DNA from: a virus
Reading direction: 5' to 3' (one strand)
IMG/VR virus record: IMGVR_UViG_3300020473_002181
Location: 1 to 43,351 of that record
DNA length: 43,351 nucleotides
Of the stretch, positions 7,433 through 14,356 are shown in pieces. The notes beneath the pieces are model-generated. The model had not been told where the DNA came from. It saw only the letters and a list, made by a program, of their open reading frames with translations, and made no database searches. Made by a program: the position numbers and the translations under genes. Position 1 is the first letter of the stretch. Each line of letters begins with the position of its first letter.

Positions 7433-7618
7433 TTATTGAAAATTTACATAATCAGAAAGAACGTCCTCAAGACTTCTAACAGTGCTTTCCAGCACTGCTG
7501 CAACATCTCTCTGTAATGTCACAGCTGTAGACGGGTTCGCATTTCCATCCAGTGTTTTGTAATAATCGATCACGAACTGCCGAAGCTTAATAAGCCTATC
7601 TATCTCTTGCTTTTTCAT
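7433..7618 (-). CDS. Hypothetical helical protein (61 aa)
   Basis: This is a small, all-helical soluble protein (IDRLIKLRQFVIDYYKTLDG, then AAVLESTVRSLEDVLSDY). A good ribosome binding site (GGGAG, 5 bases before ATG 7618) supports it. No family was recognised. It lies 7 bp upstream of the sulfotransferase gene and is probably co-transcribed with it. Confidence 0.6.
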   Translation of the reverse strand: MKKQEIDRLIKLRQFVIDYYKTLDGNANPSTAVTLQRDVAAVLESTVRSLEDVLSDYVNFQ

Positions 7619-7682
7619 TTCTACTCCCAGTATAGATTTGCCTTTATTCTATACAAAACTACAAGAACGTTTCGGAATAAAT

Positions 7683-9359
7683 TTAAACATCTTCAAATAA
7701 ATCACAATCAGCAAGGACTGAGTAACTTATTTCTATCTCTGTTCCCGCTTCTGGGACATAGCTTCCCATAAAATCAACTGAATTTTCAACACTATTGTAT
7801 GACCAGTCAGCTACTTCTGTGCCGTCAACTTCTACAATAATTGTTTCTTCGTAGGGAATGTCAGTCAGCTCAAACGATCTGTTTAAGATAGAGTCATGTG
7901 CAAGGCCTTCAAGATCTGCGCCCCAATCTTCTGAGCATATTGATACAAACTCGCCGCCCATAAGTGCAGATACCTCGATATATCCTTCACCGTAATCTGC
8001 TCTTGTCCACGTGCCTGATGAGCTTGAACATCCACTAGGTGCATCACCGACAACCGCATGAGTCACAACCATGCTGTCGGTTGCCTTTAGTGACTTAAAG
8101 TGTGTCACATACTCCAGGTCTGTCTTTGTAGACCAATCTTTCTCATCAGAAACAAAGATAACAATTAGTTTTGCATCAGCTCTAAGAAACGCAGACCCAG
8201 GGCTGGCATCGCCACCAGGGAGAGTAGCAAGTTCTGCATAGTGAAGACCCTTTTCCATTGATGACCCGTAAGTCCCGGCAATGGCTTGATCAGTAAATTC
8301 CGTTGCTAAATCAGGTGTTGAATCAGTAAGAATAGGACCTTGAAATGTTTCATCGTCTGTTGTTATGACTGCTATCTGGTAATCGACACCGGTTATACCA
8401 AAGACACCTATGAAAGAATTAAAGTTATCTGTTAGTGCAGTTTGCCAAACGCCCATTGATCCAGAATTATCAATAACAAATAGAATATCAGCACTTGTAA
8501 CTTCGTCTTGCTCAAAATCATCTACAAGGTCAAGTGCAAAATCTCCGTCGGCTACTTGATCTGCACGAGCTATGGGTGTGATCGGATCATTTGATCCTAC
8601 CTCGATAAAACCTGAATCTGTTAGCTCATCATAAGGTTCATGACCAATCATGACGTTTTTTGAAGAAGCAGGCGGTATCGTCCAAGGGAGTGAGCCGTTG
8701 ATATCTTCGTACAAACTTATTTCTAACTCAGCAGGATAAGAAACATAAAAGTCTAAGCTGGTCACAACAAGGTCAACATCACCGATATTAGAAATGACGA
8801 CCTCTTTCTCTCCGTCACAACCGACTAGTGTTACACCAAAATCGTGGTAGTAAGGATCAATATCAATCACTGGTGCTGAACCGTTTCCTGTGATAGGAAT
8901 TGTTACAGTTGGTTCATCTGGGTCATTTGATGTTATTGTCACAGATTCAGAATTTGTCTCATAAGTTACTGGGTCGTATGACACGCTAAAGTCGCTTTGC
9001 TGTGATGGCGATAAAATAGAAGCGCCGAGCGGTGTGAGCGTATAAACGCTTGACCCTAAATTAAGCCTGAGGTCTGTTACGTTTAGATCAGCATCACCAA
9101 CATTTTTAACAGTAACAACTTCTGTTCCAACATCTCCTAGCGCGTTGAGATTTCCGAAATCAATTGCAGTGTGTGACACCTCTATATCTGGATAAGTTGG
9201 AGGCGGAGGGTCGGGTTCAGGCTCTGGTTCAGGCTCAGCTGAATCAACTACAATAGTGCCCGGCTCTGATACATCGTCGTTTATCGCATTGATCTTATAT
9301 TCACTACAGCTTGTTAAGAGCAGAAAGCAAAAAACAAAGCTGGCGAAACGCGAGACCAT
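7683..9359 (-). CDS. Choice-of-anchor D / vWA lipoprotein (558 aa)
   Basis: The start is ATG 9359, which gives a lipoprotein signal (lipobox LLTSC, Cys18). The same frame open to 9476 runs into the tRNA-Asn gene and is not used. Order: a flexible EPEP/Pro-rich spacer (41-54), two Ig-like ASPM/SPD-2/Hydin (choice-of-anchor D) repeats (about 57-160 and 163-265), then a vWA domain with MIDAS DNSGS (D297, S299, S301). The last 70 residues resemble the vWA lipoprotein at 5702-6580. It is a large surface-exposed adhesin-like lipoprotein, common in Myxococcota-type bacteria and rare in phages. There is no ribosome binding site, and the start lies in a hairpin loop (9340-9383). Confidence 0.85.
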   Translation of the reverse strand: MVSRFASFVFCFLLLTSCSEYKINAINDDVSEPGTIVVDSAEPEPEPEPDPPPPTYPDIEVSHTAIDFGNLNALGDVGTEVVTVKNVGDADLNVTDLRLNLGSSVYTLTPLGASILSPSQQSDFSVSYDPVTYETNSESVTITSNDPDEPTVTIPITGNGSAPVIDIDPYYHDFGVTLVGCDGEKEVVISNIGDVDLVVTSLDFYVSYPAELEISLYEDINGSLPWTIPPASSKNVMIGHEPYDELTDSGFIEVGSNDPITPIARADQVADGDFALDLVDDFEQDEVTSADILFVIDNSGSMGVWQTALTDNFNSFIGVFGITGVDYQIAVITTDDETFQGPILTDSTPDLATEFTDQAIAGTYGSSMEKGLHYAELATLPGGDASPGSAFLRADAKLIVIFVSDEKDWSTKTDLEYVTHFKSLKATDSMVVTHAVVGDAPSGCSSSSGTWTRADYGEGYIEVSALMGGEFVSICSEDWGADLEGLAHDSILNRSFELTDIPYEETIIVEVDGTEVADWSYNSVENSVDFMGSYVPEAGTEIEISYSVLADCDLFEDV

Positions 9360-9383
9360 ATTATTACATATGTGCGTCGCCAG
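9340..9383 (-). promoter_or_regulatory. Stem-loop spanning the start of the large vWA gene
   Basis: CTGGCGA (9340-9346) pairs with TCGCCAG (9377-9383), and after a 2-base bulge CGC (9349-9351) pairs with GCG (9374-9376). The start codon (9357-9359) sits in the 22-base loop. It lies 20 bases past the 3' end of tRNA-Asn, so it may also mark the 3' processing boundary. There is no T-tract. Together with the hairpin at 6576-6597 it suggests structured leaders on both vWA genes. Confidence 0.5.
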
Positions 9384-9403
9384 TTTTGTTTTATTACAAT
9401 ATT

Positions 9404-9480
9404 TGGCTGGGGCGGTTGGACTCGAACCAACAACGGCCGGGGTAACAACCCGGTGCACCTGCCTGTGGCGCTTCACCCCA
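9404..9480 (-). tRNA. tRNA-Asn (GUU)
   Basis: A complete cloverleaf of 77 nt includes an encoded CCA (9404-9406). The acceptor stem is TGGGGTG/CGCCCCA, the D arm GCGC/GTGC, the anticodon stem CCGGG/CCCGG with loop TTGTTAC (anticodon GTT), and the T arm GTTGG/CCAAC with loop TTCGAGT. Discriminator G fits Asn. It is separated from tRNA-Thr by 6 nt and presumably processed from the same transcript as its protein-gene neighbours. Confidence 0.96.
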
Positions 9481-9486
9481 TCAATG

Positions 9487-9562
9487 TGGAGCCACCTATC
9501 AGACTTGAACTGATGACCTACGGTTTACAAAACCGTTGCTCTACCAACTGAGCTAAGGTGGC
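9487..9562 (-). tRNA. tRNA-Thr (UGU)
   Basis: A complete cloverleaf of 76 nt includes an encoded CCA (9487-9489). The acceptor stem is GCCACCT/AGGTGGC, the D arm GCTC/GAGC, the anticodon stem ACGGT/ACCGT with loop TTTGTAA (anticodon TGT), and the T arm ATCAG/CTGAT. The first base of the tRNA (9562) is also the last base of the TAG stop codon of the upstream VOC gene, so 5' processing must cut at the very end of that message. Confidence 0.97.
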
Positions 9563-9855
9563 TAATATGGATATTTTACTAACTCATATATATTTCCCCA
9601 TGGATCTCGTTTGTACACCGATTCTGAGTCATCACGATGCTTTTTTATTTTATCTTCACCGCTAAAAGCGTCAACCTCAAAAGCAAAGTGAGCCGGGTGC
9701 TGAGTCTTGACAACAAAAGCAAGTTTTATATTTTCAAACTGAACAAAACCCCACGTGTCATCGACGTATAAGAGCTCTGCTCCAAAATTTTGTATATACC
9801 ACTCTGCAGCTTCTCTAGGGTTATCTACAACAATGGCAATGTGGTCAATTTTCAT
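9562..9855 (-). CDS. VOC/glyoxalase-fold protein (97 aa)
   Basis: MKIDHIAIVVDN, followed by AEWYIQNFGAEL, WGFVQFENIKLAFV, HFAFEVDAF and a final RDPWGNIYELVKYP, is the paired beta-alpha-beta-beta-beta pattern of vicinal oxygen chelate proteins. Likely metal ligands are His5 in DHIAIV and the Glu in YELVKY. Start ATG 9855 is preferred; the frame extends to TTG 9876, but its spacing to GGAGG is too short. The substrate cannot be predicted. The stop codon abuts tRNA-Thr, and the gene lies 1 bp below the stop of the nucleotidyltransferase gene. Confidence 0.8.
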   Translation of the reverse strand: MKIDHIAIVVDNPREAAEWYIQNFGAELLYVDDTWGFVQFENIKLAFVVKTQHPAHFAFEVDAFSGEDKIKKHRDDSESVYKRDPWGNIYELVKYPY

Positions 9856-9856
9856 T

Positions 9857-10411
9857 TCAGACGCTGCCTTTTTCAACGGCCTCCTTGCGAAGATTTCCTT
9901 CTAGCACTGCCTTAGCTAGCTCAGAGCTTGATCTAATTTTTCCGCCGCCGACGTTAAAAATAACTTCACACCCAATGTCTTCACACAACTTAAACTCTGG
10001 GACATTTGAAGCTGAATCTCTATCACCGCCCTTAGTAAAGAAACTAGGCTTTAGAGCATCAAGTGCACCTGTTACAGTCTGACTACCGTCATCCCACCCT
10101 AGAACATAATCAACACCTTCCAAGCCTGCCACTATTTCCATTCGCTCCGAGTGGGGCATGAATGCATATCCTTTCTTGCGATATAAAAAGCCGTCACCGT
10201 TAACAATCACCACAAAAACACCCGGAGCACCCCTTCCTGTTGCCCCTCCTTCACACATGATTGCAGTTTCCTGAATGCACCTTAGATGCCCAATATGAAG
10301 CGGATCAAAACCGCCAGACGTACAATAGACATCAAAACCTAGAGAGCCTATTTCTGCTTTTAATTCTTCTATCTCGCTGTGGGAGAATATTTTCTTAACA
10401 GTGTGATTCAT
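9857..10411 (-). CDS. HIGH-type nucleotidyltransferase (RfaE-C/cytidylyltransferase-like) (184 aa)
   Basis: TSGGFDPLHIGHLRCI contains the HxGH motif of the cytidylyltransferase fold, and GGGKIRSSSELA supplies the (K)(I)(R/S)SS signature near the C-terminus. SERMEIVAGLEGVDYVLGW matches the middle of RfaE C-terminal/heptose-phosphate adenylyltransferases and glycerol-3-phosphate cytidylyltransferases. The 184-residue length suits one such domain. It probably activates a sugar or polyol phosphate as an NDP derivative; it could act with the epimerases at 33.5-35.5 kb. A ribosome binding site (AGGA) lies 8 bases before ATG 10411. Confidence 0.78.
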   Translation of the reverse strand: MNHTVKKIFSHSEIEELKAEIGSLGFDVYCTSGGFDPLHIGHLRCIQETAIMCEGGATGRGAPGVFVVIVNGDGFLYRKKGYAFMPHSERMEIVAGLEGVDYVLGWDDGSQTVTGALDALKPSFFTKGGDRDSASNVPEFKLCEDIGCEVIFNVGGGKIRSSSELAKAVLEGNLRKEAVEKGSV

Positions 10412-10471
10412 TGCAGTTATCCTATTTTCTTACAACATTAACAATCTAATAAAAAATGTTTTAAAAACACC

Positions 10472-10810
10472 CTATCTTGTTTGAATTATTGGCTCGTATG
10501 ACATTGCAAGATTTGCATCTACGCAGCCGGGCATACCAGGTAAACCTGTAACGTCTACGATCTGTGTGTTTGCAAAGTAAAAATTAAAGTTTAACCATTG
10601 AGACTCACCATTAACTCGACTGTCGCCACAGTGAACTCTCACTAACTTGTTGTCTTCATTTCTCTCAACTGTGATGCTTTTACAGCCTGCCGAGTCCATG
10701 TTTACAACAACAGCGTCTAGGCATAAGCTGTTTGAAGACTCAAAACCCTGCCCAGCAACACGATGTTTTGAAACACAGCCTGAAATTAGCGCAATTAGTA
10801 AAATTTTCAT
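10472..10810 (-). CDS. Small lipoprotein (112 aa)
   Basis: MKILLIALISGC is a short lipoprotein signal with the lipobox ISGC (Cys12). The mature part is soluble with three further Cys, probably beta-rich. No family was recognised. A small phage lipoprotein may sit in the outer membrane, for example as a superinfection-exclusion factor or o-spanin, but no proline-rich spanin pattern is visible. Confidence 0.6.
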   Translation of the reverse strand: MKILLIALISGCVSKHRVAGQGFESSNSLCLDAVVVNMDSAGCKSITVERNEDNKLVRVHCGDSRVNGESQWLNFNFYFANTQIVDVTGLPGMPGCVDANLAMSYEPIIQTR

Positions 10811-10825
10811 ATTTCACCCTTATGT

Positions 10826-11530
10826 TTATGACTCATCAAGAGACATGTTAGAATCATAATCTTTATCATACGCGTCGTACATCTTTTTAATATATCCCGT
10901 TCGACGTAATAGCTTAAATGCAAGATTTTCTGAAGAATACTCTCCTGCTCTCTTTAGCCCGGCACTTCTCATATCTCTAAGCTTTTCTTTCATGTTTTCA
11001 ATTTTCTTCATTCTATTTGGGCTTTTTAGCATATTATCAATTTGTGCCATCATTGAGCGTGCCTTTTTCTTTGCTGCATCTAAATTTATTCGCGCTCCGC
11101 CCATGACAGGCGTATTAATCCACTCGTCATATAAGATGCTGAAAACACCTGTGGAATGATGTTCTTCAGAGCTATTTTGAGCATAAAGTTCTACTTCGTG
11201 TCCCTTTATTGTGATATTATGCTTATCGTTCCAGACTGTCTTTTTTGCACGCATGTAGTTCTCTACAAGTTCAATATTATCGTCAACAGACGCATAATCA
11301 ATAATTAAGTGTAAATCGATATCAGACTGATCGGTGTAATTAAAATTTGCCAAGCTTCCTGTAAGAGTAATATCTAAGATAGGCGCTGAAATATCAAGAA
11401 ACACGTAAAAATCGTAAGCAATTTTAAGTAGTTTTTGCCTTATCTGCTTGTCAATCTTTTTATCCTGCCAGATTTTAGGATGTAGATTTCTGTGTGGTGT
11501 TAGAGTTTTTATGTCAGATTTTTTAATCAT
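10826..11530 (-). CDS. Pol-beta-type nucleotidyltransferase (234 aa)
   Basis: ITLTGSLANFNYTDQSDIDL is the hG[GS]x(n)DxD signature of the DNA polymerase beta nucleotidyltransferase superfamily, and HEVELYAQ supplies a plausible third carboxylate. The C-terminal half is helical and basic (KKARSMMAQIDNMLKSPNRM). Members adenylate RNA, proteins or antibiotics. Phages carry many uncharacterised single-domain versions; the substrate is unknown. The N-terminus (HRNLHPKIW) resembles other phage members. Confidence 0.8.
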   Translation of the reverse strand: MIKKSDIKTLTPHRNLHPKIWQDKKIDKQIRQKLLKIAYDFYVFLDISAPILDITLTGSLANFNYTDQSDIDLHLIIDYASVDDNIELVENYMRAKKTVWNDKHNITIKGHEVELYAQNSSEEHHSTGVFSILYDEWINTPVMGGARINLDAAKKKARSMMAQIDNMLKSPNRMKKIENMKEKLRDMRSAGLKRAGEYSSENLAFKLLRRTGYIKKMYDAYDKDYDSNMSLDES

Positions 11531-11560
11531 TACAAATCTTAAACCTTGTAGTGCTTTAAT

Positions 11561-11806
11561 CTAATTATACTCTTCGTCCTCTGTAACAACCACAAGCTCT
11601 TCAATTATTTCACCATCGTGGTCTGCAGTTCCAATTTTAATATCACCAATTTCCAAGAGTGCCGATTTTGTTTCATTTAAATCATGCAAGAGATAGGAAA
11701 ATTCTTCAAGGGTTAGTGATATTGTAATGTTTTCACTTAGATCAATAACGACAAGCTCTCTATCTTCAACATACCATGATATCTCTGTTAGCTCGATCGG
11801 TTTCAC
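11561..11806 (-). CDS. Hypothetical acidic protein (81 aa)
   Basis: The product is acidic and predicted beta then alpha (ELVVIDLSENITISLTLEEF). No family was recognised. Start GTG 11806 overlaps the TGA stop of 11803-12006 as GTGA, so translation is probably coupled. Confidence 0.6.
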   Translation of the reverse strand: MKPIELTEISWYVEDRELVVIDLSENITISLTLEEFSYLLHDLNETKSALLEIGDIKIGTADHDGEIIEELVVVTEDEEYN

Positions 11807-12006
11807 TTTTTCTCAGTTTCTATTTTTTTTAAATTTGTTTCATACCAAGTCTGAAGATTTCCACAAGATAGAACTTGCCAGAATGATTTATGCACTCTTG
11901 ACTCACTAATTAGGACTCCGATAGATGTAGTGTCTTTTAGTTTTTGTTGATTTTCTACGGAGCTTTTATTTAACACGAGATCTCCTGCTTTAAAGTTTTG
12001 ACTCAT
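11803..12006 (-). CDS. Small DLV/SH3-like protein (67 aa)
   Basis: MSQNFKAGDLVLNKSS, then TSIGVLIS, then WQVLSCGNLQTWYETNLKKI follows the pattern shared with 243-446 and 5074-5316. ATG 12006 is taken as the start; a TTG 21 bases earlier is also in frame but lacks a ribosome binding site. The function is unknown. Confidence 0.6.
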   Translation of the reverse strand: MSQNFKAGDLVLNKSSVENQQKLKDTTSIGVLISESRVHKSFWQVLSCGNLQTWYETNLKKIETEKK

Positions 12007-12035
12007 TTTAAGTATCCGTAAAAACAAATGCTAGA

Positions 12036-12329
12036 TTAATTATTACCTGGCTTTTCAACATGTGTAACCTCAAGAGAGTCTTTTAGTATTTTTATTAAAA
12101 CTAGTGATTGTGCTTCTTCTAGTTTTGATAAAAGTTTCAAAGCTAATAATTTCTCAAATTCATCGTATGAGCCTATAAGCGGTACACTAGCTTGAATCTC
12201 AGCGAGACACTCCTCTAAGATAGACAGGGCTTCTGAGGCATGTTTTTCATCCCATTCACACGCCTCAAGAAGCTCTGTATGTCTATTTAAATTAATTTTT
12301 AAGTTTGATATATCATCAAACCGTATCAT
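12036..12329 (-). CDS. Hypothetical helical protein (97 aa)
   Basis: An acidic, Leu-rich, all-helical protein (LTRHTELLEACE-like heptads in the first half, LLALKLLSKLEEAQSL in the second). It overlaps the end of the HTH gene 12316-12606 by 14 bp and is probably expressed with it and the sigma factor. It could be a partner or anti-sigma-like protein by position, but no family was recognised. Confidence 0.6.
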   Translation of the reverse strand: MIRFDDISNLKINLNRHTELLEACEWDEKHASEALSILEECLAEIQASVPLIGSYDEFEKLLALKLLSKLEEAQSLVLIKILKDSLEVTHVEKPGNN

Positions 12330-12606
12330 TTATCTCTCTAATGGTATCCAATAATCCTGACTGGAATCTAGGGTCAGACGCTATTTTTTTTATATTTTCA
12401 CCCTGTGCTGGCGCATCATAAAGCCTACAAATCTCTGCTGCAAACTTAGACATTGCAGCTAAAAATACGTTTCTAGCTGTTGAGTGATTCATTTTAAAAC
12501 CCATGTCTGTCATTTTTTCTGCAATTTCTCTATAGCCGGCACCTCCTGCTAAAGAATCTATTGTTGCATAACCATGATCAACCTTGTGTCCTTTGGGCAT
12601 TGACAT
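12316..12606 (-). CDS. Small HTH protein, possible detached sigma region-4-like partner (96 aa)
   Basis: GYREIAEKMTDMGFKMNHST, followed by ARNVFLAAMSKFAAEI, has the helix-turn-helix spacing and Ala/Arg pattern of sigma-70 region 4.2 (compare TLEEVGKxF...RERIRQIEAKALRKL). AAGGAG lies 7 bases before ATG 12606. The gene begins 26 bp after the sigma factor, which stops just before its own region 4.2. It may supply -35 contact in trans or act as a co-activator, as T4 gp33 does for gp55. Alternatively it is an unrelated phage regulator. Similar KGHKVDHGYAT proteins seem familiar from marine phages, which I cannot verify here. Confidence 0.65.
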   Translation of the reverse strand: MSMPKGHKVDHGYATIDSLAGGAGYREIAEKMTDMGFKMNHSTARNVFLAAMSKFAAEICRLYDAPAQGENIKKIASDPRFQSGLLDTIREINDTV

Positions 12607-12632
12607 ATTACATCTCCTTTTTTAATTTATTT

Positions 12633-13361
12633 TTAAACTTCAAATGAACTGTTATTTTCAAGATCTTCGTATATTCCAAATCGCAAACGAAGAATTTTCT
12701 CCTCTCTTTCAGTGAGCGAAGTAAAGCAAGACTCTATCGTTTTGATTACCTTCTCCCTATCGATTTCGCTTTCTACGTCTACGGCGTTTGTGTCCTGCAA
12801 TATTTCAGAAAATTTTCTGCCGTCTTCATCAGAGCCTGGTGAGGAATCAATAGAGCAAACACGCGATAGTGCAAAAGAAGCAATACAAGTCTCTATCATT
12901 TTTTTAGAAACGCCTAGGAGATCTGCAAGCTCTTCTTCTGTAGGCAGCTGGCCAAATTCCTCTTCATACTCCTTGTTAAGATTAGTAATCTTCCACATCA
13001 AGCCTGATGTATGTGATGGTATTCTTACTGTATTCTTATGTATGCTAATATGACGGCTCACAGCTTGCCTAATCCACCAGCTTGCGTATGTGCTAAACTT
13101 AAAGCCTTTGCGCCAATCAAATCTTTCAACTGCTTTCATCAATCCAATGTTTGACTCTTGGATAAGATCTTCTAAATCGCAGCCTCTCTTTGAGTATTTC
13201 TTAGCGATTGATACAGCAAGGCGAAGGTTTGATTGAATCATAATATCTCTTGCTAGATTGTCTCCCTTTTCTATCCTTTGAGATAGTTCTACCTCTTGCT
13301 CACGTGTTAAAAGTTTATGCTTACCAACATCTTTAAAATAAGACTCTAGTATTGAAGACAC
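12633..13361 (-). CDS. Sigma-70-family RNA polymerase sigma factor lacking region 4.2 (242 aa)
   Basis: Region 2 is clear at about residues 40-105 (DLIQESNIGLMKAVERFDWR, FSTYASWWIRQAV), with the -10-melting aromatics intact. Region 3 follows (about 111-165, with LPTEEELADLLGVS), and region 4.1 is LTEREEKILRLRFGI. The protein then ends SSFEV, precisely where 4.2 (TLEEV...) should start. Neither other frame restores it. It should direct polymerase to -10 or extended -10 promoters, or work with a partner, most simply the HTH protein encoded next. Start GTG 13361 has AGGAG 6 bases upstream. It presumably drives phage middle or late genes. Confidence 0.9.
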   Translation of the reverse strand: MSSILESYFKDVGKHKLLTREQEVELSQRIEKGDNLARDIMIQSNLRLAVSIAKKYSKRGCDLEDLIQESNIGLMKAVERFDWRKGFKFSTYASWWIRQAVSRHISIHKNTVRIPSHTSGLMWKITNLNKEYEEEFGQLPTEEELADLLGVSKKMIETCIASFALSRVCSIDSSPGSDEDGRKFSEILQDTNAVDVESEIDREKVIKTIESCFTSLTEREEKILRLRFGIYEDLENNSSFEV

Positions 13362-13451
13362 AATTTTCTCCTGATCGTGTTATACTCTGATTAATTTCAG
13401 ACTTTTATTAGTTCAATAGAAATGTAGACACCTGGTATAGAAGTAAAGGTT

Positions 13452-13664
13452 TTATTTTCTCTTTATTTTTCTTAGATATAGCTGGTGCTTTTCTTTTCTT
13501 GCTTCTCTAATTTCTTTTTCTCTTTGAAGATAGCATATCTCTATCTCGACATTGGCACGCTGAGTCCCTGATGTCCTACGCGCCATTGACTTAGCTCGCG
13601 CTAAAAGCCTGGTAATTTCTGACTCATCCATCACTGTTAGGTGATCTTTATGTAAAATTCTCAT
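13452..13664 (-). CDS. Hypothetical basic helical protein (70 aa)
   Basis: Strongly basic and helical (ITRLLARAKSMARRTSGTQR, ending in YLRKIKRK). GAGG lies 6 bases before ATG 13664, and an extended -10 promoter candidate lies about 70 bases upstream. No family was recognised; it could bind nucleic acid. Confidence 0.6.
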   Translation of the reverse strand: MRILHKDHLTVMDESEITRLLARAKSMARRTSGTQRANVEIEICYLQREKEIREARKEKHQLYLRKIKRK

Positions 13665-13731
13665 TAGTTACCTCTTTGTTATGAGTTTTCTACTAATAAT
13701 ATTTTAATAAGTTGTTTCCGTATGTATTAGA

Positions 13732-13740
13732 ATTATAACA
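13732..13740 (-). promoter_or_regulatory. Extended -10 promoter candidate
   Basis: On the minus strand this reads TGTTATAAT, an extended -10 element (TGnTATAAT) with no good -35 hexamer. It lies in the 90-bp gap 13665-13754 upstream of gene 13452-13664. The extended -10 layout is what a sigma factor lacking region 4.2 would favour. Confidence 0.45.
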
Positions 13741-13754
13741 TAAATGTGGTATGC

Positions 13755-14102
13755 TTACATGATTTTCGTTACAAATATTTCAAAAATTATTCCAATGATA
13801 CAGGTAGAAACTATCCATAAAACTCGATTTAAAGTCTTTACCTGACTTTTCATAATTGCAAGATCTTCTCCTAGGCCCATGGGTATCAATTTAGAGCAGC
13901 TTTCATATTTCTCCTCTAGAATGCTTAGGCGCGTTTCTTGTCTTGCTGTTACACCGCTAAGCTCAGACATGGAGACTTCTATTTTTTCCATTCCTTCTTT
14001 TAACTGATCAAGCTTTGATTCAACATTAGTTGTTACAATCTTAAGATCGGTCAGAGCATCCTGGAGCTTTACGAGCCAATCTTCTGTGTTTCCATTTGCC
14101 AT
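13755..14102 (-). CDS. Coiled-coil protein with C-terminal membrane segment (115 aa)
   Basis: Residues about 5-65 are a coiled coil (VESKLDQLKEGMEKIEVSMS), and residues about 93-114 are a membrane helix (VLWIVSTCIIGIIFEIFVTK). The layout resembles phage XhlA-type haemolysin/holin partners. A strong ribosome binding site (AGGAGG, 5 bases before ATG 14102) is present. A function in lysis or membrane anchoring is possible but unproven. Confidence 0.65.
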   Translation of the reverse strand: MANGNTEDWLVKLQDALTDLKIVTTNVESKLDQLKEGMEKIEVSMSELSGVTARQETRLSILEEKYESCSKLIPMGLGEDLAIMKSQVKTLNRVLWIVSTCIIGIIFEIFVTKIM

Positions 14103-14121
14103 TTTATCCTCCTTGTCTGAA

Positions 14122-14352
14122 TTACTTTAAACTTACAAAAGTTCCAAATCGGTCCTTTGCTATATTTTTTGCCTTTTCCTTTTCTACTTTTAAACTTACT
14201 GATGATGAATATTTAGATTTATTTTTTCTTATAGGGCCTGCAGAAGATATTGCCTGATTTGACTTTAGCCATAAGAGTATAAGGTGCAAATCAGTAGATG
14301 AATTTGCAGAAACTGTAGCTTTGTTTATATTTCTTTTCTTTTTAAGTGACAT
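14122..14352 (-). CDS. Hypothetical basic Ser/Lys-rich protein (76 aa)
   Basis: Low-complexity and basic (MSLKKKRNINKATVSANSST; SKYSSSVSLKVEKEKAKNIA). No family was recognised and no clear ribosome binding site is visible. The gene lies 4 bp below the stop of 14357-14710. Confidence 0.5.
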   Translation of the reverse strand: MSLKKKRNINKATVSANSSTDLHLILLWLKSNQAISSAGPIRKNKSKYSSSVSLKVEKEKAKNIAKDRFGTFVSLK

Positions 14353-14356
14353 ATAG

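Noticed and set aside
9360-9476. Upstream extension of the large vWA lipoprotein frame to 9476
   Set aside because: It runs through the tRNA-Asn gene and places a long soluble stretch before the lipoprotein signal; ATG 9359 begins a proper signal peptide.
10430-10465. Weak AT-only hairpin followed by T run between 10472-10810 and 9857-10411
   Set aside because: The stem is only about 5 A/T pairs with a very small loop; too weak to call a terminator.
12607-12640. Frameshift as the cause of the short sigma factor
   Set aside because: After the stop codon no frame encodes region 4.2 residues, and a proper ribosome binding site and new ATG follow, so the truncation looks genuine.
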